From Bacteroidales bacterium (GTDB lineage Bacteria > Bacteroidota > Bacteroidia > Bacteroidales > Tenuifilaceae): DNA of 8,450 nt. Positions 1-5,948 of the stretch are shown here, in pieces. The notes below the pieces were generated by a model. That model saw only the letters and a list, made by a program, of their open reading frames with translations, ran no database searches and had not been told where the DNA came from. How positions within the stretch are numbered: the stretch's first letter is position 1; each line of letters begins with the position of its first letter. The position numbers were made by a program, and so were the translations under genes. Where the stretch lies: assembly GCA_008933525.1 (NCBI GenBank), contig WBUV01000114.1:1-8450 (forward strand), in the 5' to 3' direction.

Positions 1-66
1 CTCTTTTTACTGCGGTAAACTTTTGAGGTGGTGTGTTAAGAATTTCATTTTTAACTGATTCTAATA
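1..66 (-). other. Probable continuation of the methyltransferase in the -1 frame
   Basis: Immediately past the TAG stop at 61-63, the -1 reading frame is open to the window edge and reads ILESVKNEILNT followed by PPQKFTAVKR. The other two frames close quickly. In Eco57I-like N6 methyltransferases, the recognition region usually runs into a 'kkYLesg...y..kkR..WY' stretch. Adding one base in the run before the stop would give ETKKYLESVKNEILNT ending in AVKR, which matches that pattern. I read this as the same gene interrupted by a one-base deletion or sequencing error. Its end lies left of the window. Confidence 0.5.
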
Positions 67-1170
67 TTTTTTAGTTTCAATAGATACTGAACCATTAACG
101 GCTAATATATAAGCATTCTCTTGGTTAATAGTATAGGTTTTAATCTGTGAAACATCTTTAACAATTGGCTTTAATTCTGGAAGTTCTTTTTTTGAGAAAA
201 TAAAATGGCTATTCACTACTGCCGAAGTACCTCTTTGGATTGGTTCTGTAACAATTGTTTTAAGCGGCTGAAATAGGCTTGATTTAAAATTGATTTTGCT
301 GTGATTGTTAAAGCTATAAGTCAATAACTCTTGCTGCTTTAATTTTAAGCAATTTGCATTTAAGTTAGTATTGTTAATTAAGTCGTTCAGGTCATTTAGC
401 GGAAAATATGAAATAGATTTTATATGACTCTTATTCTTTACAAATTTTATTACAGTAGCACCGATTTCTACATTATCAAAGGCACTTTTCTTAAAATGAT
501 AAATACTATCTAAATAACCGAGTTTGAGGAAAGATTCTTTTAGAAATTTTCCAAAACTGCTGTAAAGCCAACTATCATATATTACGGCAACCATTACGCC
601 ACCTTCCTTTAAATGCAAAATGGATTTCAATAAAAAGTAGATGTATAAATTTGATTGTGATGGAATCGTTGTAAACAGAGAAGACACATTGTATCTAATA
701 CTTTCTTTTGAATTTGCTCCGTTTGCCAATAGTTCTTGTCTTACATAAGGCGGGTTTTGGATAATTAGGTCAAATTTTTCGCTAATAGGTAAATCAAAGA
801 AATTGCCTTTTATTAATGCTCTCTTTGGGCTTTCATAAAACTTTTTTATTTGTTCACTAACTAGATTAATATCAATTTCAATTCCCTTTAAATTGCAATT
901 TAAAAAGTCCTCAGACATTGCATTAAAAAAAGTGTTGGGTCCGATGCAAGGGTCAAGTATTGAAGAATTATGTTTTAGTTCGTTCCTCAATATATTAATC
1001 ATAAAACTTGCTAGAATCGTGGGTGTGAAAACTTGTCCTAAGTTTTCATCTTGTTTAGGATTCTTAGTTTTATTCTCAAAATCCTTAGAGAAGAACAACT
1101 CTAACTGTTCTTCAAAGGTTTTTACAACTTCTTCAATCTCTTTATATGGCTTACAAACTGTACTAAGCAT
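61..1170 (-). CDS. N6-adenine DNA methyltransferase, Eco57I-like, restriction-modification type (probably frameshifted at 3' end)
   Basis: Transfers a methyl group from S-adenosylmethionine to the N6 of adenine in a target DNA site. Motifs in order: GQVFTP (residues 45-50, motif X region), ILDPCIGPNTFF (71-82, motif I, with G-P-N in place of the commoner G-S-G), GIEID (96-100, acidic residue of motif II) and NPPY (139-142, the catalytic tetrapeptide of N6-adenine enzymes). From about residue 305 the sequence EPIQRGTSAVVNSHFIFSKK resembles the start of the target-recognition region ('v.rGi.tg.n..Fi.s'). That region then ends abruptly at residue 369, while relatives usually continue well beyond this point and some carry a fused nuclease. 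The ATG at 1170 lies inside the end of the upstream regulator gene (ATGCTTAG, 8-bp overlap), so translation is probably coupled. The enzyme class is certain. Whether the gene is intact is not, because the -1 frame continues the domain. DNA specificity cannot be read from sequence. Confidence 0.9.
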   Translation of the reverse strand: MLSTVCKPYKEIEEVVKTFEEQLELFFSKDFENKTKNPKQDENLGQVFTPTILASFMINILRNELKHNSSILDPCIGPNTFFNAMSEDFLNCNLKGIEIDINLVSEQIKKFYESPKRALIKGNFFDLPISEKFDLIIQNPPYVRQELLANGANSKESIRYNVSSLFTTIPSQSNLYIYFLLKSILHLKEGGVMVAVIYDSWLYSSFGKFLKESFLKLGYLDSIYHFKKSAFDNVEIGATVIKFVKNKSHIKSISYFPLNDLNDLINNTNLNANCLKLKQQELLTYSFNNHSKINFKSSLFQPLKTIVTEPIQRGTSAVVNSHFIFSKKELPELKPIVKDVSQIKTYTINQENAYILAVNGSVSIETKKY

Positions 1171-1462
1171 TTTTTAGATTTTTATATTTCACTTGTTCCT
1201 CCGCTACTTTTAAAGCTGTTAGAGCCGATTCTTCATCTCTTACGATTGAATAAAGTTTGTTTGCAAGCCATAAAGATTCAAGTTCTTCAATTGGAGTTTT
1301 GAAGAGTTCATTTAATTTAGTCAAATCTTCTCTTTTTAAAGGCTTTTGGTCATTTTCAACTTTGCTCAAAAATCCTTCTCCAACACCAAGTTTATATGCA
1401 AGTTCTCTTTGTTTAAGTCCTGCATTTTCCCTAAGTTCTCTAATTTTTTGTCCAATCGTCAT
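1163..1462 (-). CDS. XRE-family helix-turn-helix regulator, controller-like, of the R-M operon
   Basis: A 99-residue DNA-binding protein. The Cro/C1-type five-helix domain spans about residues 4-60; the helix-turn-helix lies around LKQRELAYKLGVGEGFLSKV (16-35), followed by ENDQKPL typical of the family. A charged, probably helical tail (61-99, LESLWLANKLYSIV...) follows. I place the start at ATG 1462 because it begins MTIGQKIRELRENAGL, the canonical start of this domain. The same frame is open up to 1633, but the extra 57 residues look like no known domain and read through the likely promoter. The gene overlaps the methyltransferase start by 8 bp. Size and position match controller (C) proteins, which autoregulate and time R-M expression; I infer that role from context. 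Upstream, an imperfect palindrome (1478-1495) could be its operator. It could also be an ordinary repressor of the methyltransferase. Confidence 0.9.
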   Translation of the reverse strand: MTIGQKIRELRENAGLKQRELAYKLGVGEGFLSKVENDQKPLKREDLTKLNELFKTPIEELESLWLANKLYSIVRDEESALTALKVAEEQVKYKNLKNA

Positions 1463-1496
1463 TGCCTTATATTGTACTTGTCTAAATATGGTCAAA
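1463..1496 (-). promoter_or_regulatory. Candidate promoter/operator of the regulator-methyltransferase operon
   Basis: Read on the minus strand, TTGACC (1495-1490) and TATAAG (1471-1466) lie 18 bp apart, and TATAAG ends only 3 nt before the ATG. Transcripts would therefore start at or very near the start codon, as leaderless controller-gene mRNAs do. Overlapping the -35-like box is an 18-bp imperfect palindrome, TTGACCATATTTAGACAA (12 of 18 positions symmetrical). Caution: the Bacteroidota housekeeping sigma factor prefers TTTG and TAnnTTTG. A TTTG is present at 1496-1493 but no good TAnnTTTG follows. Confidence 0.3.
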
Positions 1497-1548
1497 TTTA
1501 AGAATAATATTTGAATCATTTTATTGAGCGTTGGGAAAAAATAACTCT

Positions 1549-1592
1549 TTTGGTTTTTTGAGTGTTTGCTCGTGCGTTGATAAAAAACCAAA
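1549..1592. repeat. Perfect 11-bp inverted repeat with 22-nt loop
   Basis: TTTGGTTTTTT at 1549-1559 is exactly matched by AAAAAACCAAA at 1582-1592. The 22-nt loop (1560-1581) is less AT-rich and contains CTCGTGCGTTG. The stem is A/T-dominated, so it is a poor classical terminator. It may be the terminal palindrome of a small intergenic repeat. Only the complementarity is certain; the role is unknown. Confidence 0.5.
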
Positions 1593-1600
1593 TGTACTAT

Positions 1601-1633
1601 TTGTGCGGTTGGCTTTCTCACAATGAGGCACAA
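1601..1633. repeat. Bulged hairpin next to the 11-bp inverted repeat
   Basis: The right arm TGAGGCACAA (1624-1633) pairs over all ten bases with a split left arm: TTGTGC (1601-1606) and CTCA (1617-1620). These are separated by the 10-nt bulge GGTTGGCTTT and closed by the loop CAA. It sits 8 bp from the preceding inverted repeat. I checked the bulged shape against integron attC sites, but the required core boxes are absent. Confidence 0.35.
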
Positions 1634-1666
1634 CCTATTTATCTCTGTGGAAAAAACAATGTTATC

Positions 1667-1828
1667 ATTAAAAAGCAGAGAGAATATTTTTAAATAAAAC
1701 CCACTACAATACTAGCACAAGAGATCTATAAAATTATAAAAAAGCGAAAATAAAGCAAATAATCTACTTATAAGGAAATGGTGGATGGAAATTGAAAAGG
1801 TAATAGTATTCTCTCTTACTTTTTTAAT
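1667..1828. repeat. Facing imperfect inverted repeats, 20/22 bp, flanking 120 bp
   Basis: The left arm at 1667-1686 reads ATTAAAAAGCAGAGAGAATA. The right arm (1807-1828, read on the minus strand) begins ATTAAAAAAGTA and ends AGAGAGAATA. They differ by two single-base gaps and one substitution, and the inner 10 bp (1677-1686 and 1807-1816) are perfect. The geometry is that of a tiny non-autonomous element or a long hairpin, but part of the match is A-rich and could be chance. No flanking duplication was found. Confidence 0.35.
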
Positions 1829-1861
1829 AGAATGCGAGAACAGAGCAAATATACTTTGTCC

Positions 1862-4800
1862 TTAATCAATAGATATTCCCTTCTCCTTGAGTATTCGGTA
1901 ATTCGACCGAATTCTTATTAGCCAAAAGATTCTTTCCTCCTGGTAAAAATCTGTTGTATTTGGTATTTTCCTTCGGAGCGAGTTGTAGAAGTATAGCGCT
2001 ACCGATAACGATTTGTTCCCGTGATTATCTTTTGTGAAGTAGTACAGTGGGAATAAGCTCTTCTCTACGTTTCCATCTACATTAGAATTTGCATAAAGAA
2101 GATAAAGAACCCTAAACGATTTGTCGCCATTGCTATACCTATCCCAGGTTACCACTTTCCAGAGAATACTGTTCGATTTTTTTATGCCAGAAACATTCCT
2201 ATTTACGTAGAACTCCCATAGGAATCGGTGGGTAATTTGCTGTTCGCTTTTACTCCAGTAATAGAAGGGTTGGATTGTGAAATAGCTGAATTCGGAACTT
2301 CTTTTGCTCCAAACAAGGGGTGCAAAACGGAAATATTTGTAATTATTAGCCTTTTCGCTTTTAATAATGGGCCAAACTATGCTCAAACTTATGTTATCGG
2401 CAATTTTACTTTTTCTTATAACGAAAAATAAAATGTCGATCTTTTTATTACTGTTAATATCGGAGTAGCTGTTAAAAATTGGGAATAGTATACTCCTATT
2501 CATGGTGTTGTCTGAGAAATTCCAATAAAGTGGCGTTACCATAAGGTGTTTCAGTCCATTTTTAGATACTCCCTTTGAGAATAGTGGCACAATGGTTAAC
2601 GATTTTGATTTGGCACTGCTGAAATTCCATACAATAGGGAATACGATTTGGGAATTACTCGATTTTCCTATAAACGACCAGTATACTGGAAATAGTATAT
2701 TGCTTTTTAAGTTACCGTTTCGGCTATTCCACCATAATGGAAAAAGCATGCGTTTGCTACTATTGTTGTTTTTAATATTGTAGTAGAGCGGAGTAATTGC
2801 ATAATGGCTCCTGGATTTATCTTCATTTCTTCCATACGAAAACAGCGGAATAAAACTGAACGACTTGTATTTCCTGTTTTCCAAACTCCAAATTATAGGA
2901 AATATAATTCTGTTGGATATATTGTAACTCTCTGTTTGAAAGTAAATGGGAAAAAGAATGGTGTTTTCGGATGAATTATTGCCTGAGCCATACTTTGAGT
3001 GCCAGAATATTGGCAATAGGGTGTTTATTGAACCATTAGGGTTTTTAAAATGCCAGAATAGAGGAGTTAATGCAAGGTGGTTTGTTTCTTTCTCGGGCGA
3101 TATTCCGTACGAGAACAATGGAACCAACGTAAATGAGCTGTAATTAGGATTCTTAAATCGCCAAACTATTGGAAATACTACATTGCGCTTATGTAAAGGG
3201 TCCGATTGGGAGAAGTAAATTGGGATTAATAGTTTGAATTGAGATTGATCTCCCTTAGTGCTATTATTCCTACTCCACCAAACTGGGAATAGTGTGGTAA
3301 AACTTTTGCTGGGCTTACTAAAATGCCAGAATATTGGCGAAATCGCAAGGTATCGCCTATCTGTATCCTTTTTAAATCCTGTTGACACGAATGGAAACAG
3401 GGTAAACGATCGCCTATTTTGACCCTTAAACCGCCAAACCATAGGAAAAACGCCATGATGCTTGAGAGCAGGATCCTTATACTTCCAGTAAAGAAGAATA
3501 ACCTGCGAAGTGCTCTTAACCTCACCATCGATGGTTCTTTGTTTTTCAAACCAAATGGGGAAAAGTAACTGTCCTTTCCCCGATAATGTTTTGAATCGCC
3601 AGTAAAAAGGTGTTACTGCACTATAACCTCTTGTTTCGTCGCTCGATTTGCCAATAGAGAGCAACGGGAATATACATGTGGAACTATATTTGCTGTTTTT
3701 GAATCGCCATAAAACTGGGAAGAATATATTTCCTTGATGTGTTGGCCGAGTCCATCCATAATACACAGGAAGAATTACATTATCTGTTTTGATAGCATTT
3801 TCGGTTACTCTTTTACTGTACCACCATAGAGGTAATAATGTGTTAGTATATCCTGAAGGCGTTTTGAAATGCCAAAATAAAGGAGTGATTGCTAAATGCT
3901 TTACCGAATTATTGGGCGAACTTCCTTTTGAGAATAAAGGAATAAAAGAAAATGAGTGATAATTTGGAGTTGATTTACTCCAGATAAAAGGAGGTATTAC
4001 GGTGCTTTTTTCGTTGTTGCTTTGTTTGTTCCAGTAGAGTGGGAAAAAAATCAGTGTTCTGTAGTTCTCAAATTGTGAATGCCAAGTATATTTCCAAAGA
4101 ATTGGTAAAACAATTGTCGTTTTACTTTCGTCTCGTCTTAAATTCCAAAACAGTGGTGTAATCACTAAATGGCTTCTGTTGGAGTTAAAAGAACGACCTA
4201 CTGAAAACAGAGGTGCAACTGTTAATGAACTGTAGTTTCTCCCTTTATTGCGCCAAACTATAGGAAACAGAACTGTATTTCTTAAGTTTTTACTTTTGTT
4301 AGAGTAGTATAATGGTAAAACTAAGTTTGTTTTTACAGTATCGTTACTGGTTTTAAGGGTTTTGCTCCACCAAAGAGGGAAAAGAATATTCCTGCTTTGG
4401 TTCTGCGAGTTAAAATGCCATAGTAACGGAGTAATAGCAAAATAGTTTCTTCTGTTGTTTGAGTATTTGCCATAAGAGTAGAGTGGAAAAAGAGTGTGAG
4501 TGTTTCGGGATGGCGATTTAAACTGCCAGTATGCAGGAAATACAACTAGGTGTGATTTTTGTGTTATTTTGTTATCCTTGTACCAAAGGAAAAAAAGCAG
4601 ATTGTTTTCGAGCACCAGTCCGTCGGGTGATTTTTTGAATTCAAGAATATTCACTTTAGGAGCAAATTCAAGCAAAGTAAAGGTTTTAGTGTTATCCCTA
4701 AAATCAGTAGATATGTGGAATAACGAGGGGTAAAATGTAGAAATTACCCGAAGGTTTTTACCGCTTTTGCTACTATCGCTCCAGTAAAAAGGGAGTAAAT

Positions 4801-5068
4801 GTGTTCGTCGTTCTAATCTTAGTGTGTTTTTGTAGCTTCGGTAAATCGGGAAAAGAATTTGCTTATCGGTTTCGTACTGCGTAAAAGTTCTTTTAAATAT
4901 TGGCCAAAGGTTAATGTTTTGATCGCGGGTAATTCCCAAGTCAAACTTCATCTCCTTTTTGGTGGAGTCGACCTGTGCAAAAGAATAACCGTAAAACAGA
5001 GACAACAGTAACACTAAAATATATTTACTTGGTACTGCACCGCCTCGTTTTATTTGCAACTCATTCAT
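1862..5068 (-). CDS. Giant exported beta-strand repeat protein with 91-residue superrepeats, function unknown
   Basis: A 1068-residue protein I do not recognise as a characterised family. A signal peptide is clear: basic n-region (K7, R8, K15), hydrophobic core YILVLLLSLFYGYSF (16-30), likely cleavage after SFA (31). The mature chain is a near-continuous series of 16-21-residue segments, each with a hydrophobic/aromatic core such as ILFPLWW or ITPLFWHF, then a short polar turn rich in N, S, K and G. About residues 54-208 hold degenerate copies. From 209 to 840, five segment types repeat in fixed order. From 841 the pattern decays, and the C-terminal 130 residues are divergent (SLFPLYY at 1004-1010 is still recognisable). 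The C-terminus (GISID) lacks the terminal aromatic residue common in outer-membrane barrels. There is essentially one cysteine (C465). The gene stands alone; the next gene on this strand starts 400 bp downstream. Location beyond the inner membrane is well supported. A large barrel, solenoid or surface sheet are all possible. Confidence 0.9.
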   Translation of the reverse strand: MNELQIKRGGAVPSKYILVLLLSLFYGYSFAQVDSTKKEMKFDLGITRDQNINLWPIFKRTFTQYETDKQILFPIYRSYKNTLRLERRTHLLPFYWSDSSKSGKNLRVISTFYPSLFHISTDFRDNTKTFTLLEFAPKVNILEFKKSPDGLVLENNLLFFLWYKDNKITQKSHLVVFPAYWQFKSPSRNTHTLFPLYSYGKYSNNRRNYFAITPLLWHFNSQNQSRNILFPLWWSKTLKTSNDTVKTNLVLPLYYSNKSKNLRNTVLFPIVWRNKGRNYSSLTVAPLFSVGRSFNSNRSHLVITPLFWNLRRDESKTTIVLPILWKYTWHSQFENYRTLIFFPLYWNKQSNNEKSTVIPPFIWSKSTPNYHSFSFIPLFSKGSSPNNSVKHLAITPLFWHFKTPSGYTNTLLPLWWYSKRVTENAIKTDNVILPVYYGWTRPTHQGNIFFPVLWRFKNSKYSSTCIFPLLSIGKSSDETRGYSAVTPFYWRFKTLSGKGQLLFPIWFEKQRTIDGEVKSTSQVILLYWKYKDPALKHHGVFPMVWRFKGQNRRSFTLFPFVSTGFKKDTDRRYLAISPIFWHFSKPSKSFTTLFPVWWSRNNSTKGDQSQFKLLIPIYFSQSDPLHKRNVVFPIVWRFKNPNYSSFTLVPLFSYGISPEKETNHLALTPLFWHFKNPNGSINTLLPIFWHSKYGSGNNSSENTILFPIYFQTESYNISNRIIFPIIWSLENRKYKSFSFIPLFSYGRNEDKSRSHYAITPLYYNIKNNNSSKRMLFPLWWNSRNGNLKSNILFPVYWSFIGKSSNSQIVFPIVWNFSSAKSKSLTIVPLFSKGVSKNGLKHLMVTPLYWNFSDNTMNRSILFPIFNSYSDINSNKKIDILFFVIRKSKIADNISLSIVWPIIKSEKANNYKYFRFAPLVWSKRSSEFSYFTIQPFYYWSKSEQQITHRFLWEFYVNRNVSGIKKSNSILWKVVTWDRYSNGDKSFRVLYLLYANSNVDGNVEKSLFPLYYFTKDNHGNKSLSVALYFYNSLRRKIPNTTDFYQEERIFWLIRIRSNYRILKEKGISID
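2549..4444 (-). repeat. Seven tandem superrepeats: six of exactly 91 residues (273 bp) and one of 86
   Basis: Superrepeats begin at residues 209, 300, 391, 482, 573, 664 and 755 (bases 4444, 4171, 3898, 3625, 3352, 3079 and 2806), with a degenerate eighth from residue 841 (base 2548). Each has five segments. A: HLAITPLFWHF type, about 18 residues. B: NTLLPLWW, about 21. C: NVILPVYY, about 17. D: NVVFPIVWRFKN, about 17. E: FTLVPLFSYG, about 18. Type E always lacks Trp and carries S-x-G, as in PLFSVG, PLFSKG, PLLSIG, PFVSTG and PLFSYG. Types A-D carry a Trp/Tyr two or three residues after the conserved Pro in nearly every copy. Copy 7 is shorter (loss of four residues in B and one in E). The DNA has diverged at many synonymous sites between copies, so this is an old, protein-level repeat. 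Confidence 0.9.
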
Positions 5069-5069
5069 A

Positions 5070-5083
5070 ATGTAAAGTTACAT
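5070..5083. promoter_or_regulatory. 14-bp palindrome just upstream of the giant repeat gene
   Basis: ATGTAAAGTTACAT has 6-bp arms around AG and ends one base before the ATG at 5068. On the minus strand it contains TAACTTTA, one mismatch from the Bacteroidota -7 element TAnnTTTG. A TTTA about 20 bp upstream is a poor match to the -33 TTTG. It could be a promoter with an operator on top, or a small hairpin hiding the start codon. A palindrome this short can arise by chance. Confidence 0.3.
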
Positions 5084-5326
5084 CTATTTTATTTGCTTGT
5101 AAAGGCTTGAAGCTCAATAATAGATTCTATTAATTTACATAGCATGTTCCGATTTAAGCCAACCCATGAGAATACATCCTTTAAATTTTCTTAATTTGCT
5201 GCTGTTTTTAGGCAGAGGCAAACTATTCTTTCAGATGTGTAGTTTGATCCAAAACTCACGATTGAATTTTTTTGTACATTGAATGTTGTGTTTTCTGATT
5301 TATTAGGTTGAACAATATTTGCTAAA

Positions 5327-5875
5327 ATGAATAAAATAGTATTCTGCATCGTAATATTGCTTTCATTAATTTTCAACTCAGCACAAGGAAAAATAGTGCC
5401 AGGCTATATTATTATAAATGGTTCTGATACAATATATGGGGAAATAAAGATTCCGCAATACAATATTTACACTAACGGTATAGTCCTTTTTGGAATAAAT
5501 CTAGAACCGTTTCACTCTGCATTGAATTTTAGAGAAAATAATAGTAAAAACTTTAAGTTGTTTACGCCGAACGATATTGATGGATTCAGTTTTACTTATA
5601 GATCGACAGAATACAGGTTTAAAGCATTTACAATTGTATCAAATAGTATCTTCAAATCAGAAAGGAAGAGAGTTCGGTTTTTAAACTTGATTTATCAAGG
5701 AGATGTGGCTATTTATAAGAACATTGTAAGAAGAACCTATAATAGTGAGCCTAACCTATATGATGATTTTGTTGAATATTATGATTATTATATATATGAT
5801 GATAAGCAAGGATTAAGAAAAGTTGATTCGACAATAAACCACGAATTATTGATTGATTTACTGATATTTTATTAG
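5327..5875 (+). CDS. Small secreted protein of unknown function, 'gDTIyG' type
   Basis: 182 residues. Signal peptide MNKIVFCIVILLSLIFNSAQG, with cleavage probably after A19 or G21. The mature start GYIIINGSDTIYGEIKIP (26-43) matches a motif common in uncharacterised Bacteroidota exported proteins. In these, a 'F.p.dI.gFsF.y....y' segment follows (here LFTPNDIDGFSFTYRSTEY, 78-96), then a beta-rich 'flk.l..G...ly' part (here RFLNLIYQGDVAIYKN, 117-132) and a 'yYl....gl.kv' strand (154-167). From memory of the family, members usually continue another 30-50 residues past this point, so the end at FY182 may be premature; I saw no unambiguous frame that restores it. It is the only plus-strand gene in the window, diverging from the giant repeat gene and converging on the next gene with 73 bp between. 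The product is predicted periplasmic or outer-membrane associated. No enzymatic motif is visible. Confidence 0.8.
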   Translation: MNKIVFCIVILLSLIFNSAQGKIVPGYIIINGSDTIYGEIKIPQYNIYTNGIVLFGINLEPFHSALNFRENNSKNFKLFTPNDIDGFSFTYRSTEYRFKAFTIVSNSIFKSERKRVRFLNLIYQGDVAIYKNIVRRTYNSEPNLYDDFVEYYDYYIYDDKQGLRKVDSTINHELLIDLLIFY

Positions 5876-5948
5876 ATAGATCAAAAACTCATAGAATGAC
5901 ATCTACAAAAAGAAGACTAGCGCTATCCATGAAAAATATTATTGTTGT

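Larger units (their letters stand above)
1463..1861. other. 399-bp gene-free stretch between the R-M operon and the giant repeat gene
   Basis: No convincing coding sequence on either strand. It contains the regulator's candidate promoter, two adjacent inverted repeats (1549-1592 and 1601-1633) and a pair of facing 20-22-bp imperfect repeats (1667-1686 and 1807-1828). The part from 1687 to 1806 is AT-rich and otherwise featureless. No strong rho-independent terminator for the gene ending at 1862 was seen. The concentration of inverted repeats suggests a boundary between separately acquired segments, but no target-site duplication could be identified. Confidence 0.5.

Noticed and set aside
893..1177. 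94-codon plus-strand frame
   Set aside because: It lies entirely antisense to the conserved core of the methyltransferase and has no recognisable features.
1463..1633. 57-residue N-terminal extension of the XRE regulator from an ATG at 1633
   Set aside because: The extra residues show no domain, span the inverted repeats and the likely promoter, and the canonical XRE start MTIGQKIREL lies at 1462.
1525..1640. Integron attC site
   Set aside because: Bulged palindromes and GTTGG-like strings are present, but no paired RYYYAAC/GTTRRRY core boxes could be placed at the ends of the hairpins, and no integrase is in view.
2549..4444. Recent tandem DNA duplication or minisatellite
   Set aside because: The 273-bp period is visible at protein level, but the copies differ widely at synonymous positions, so it is an old structural repeat, not a recent expansion.
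2228..4733. Several open frames of 63-107 codons on both strands inside the giant repeat gene
   Set aside because: All are out-of-frame shadows of the 91-residue repeats. Their apparent resemblance to each other follows from the underlying repeat.
5191..5376. 61-codon minus-strand frame across the start of the plus-strand gene at 5327
   Set aside because: It overlaps the signal peptide of a better supported gene and has no protein-like pattern.
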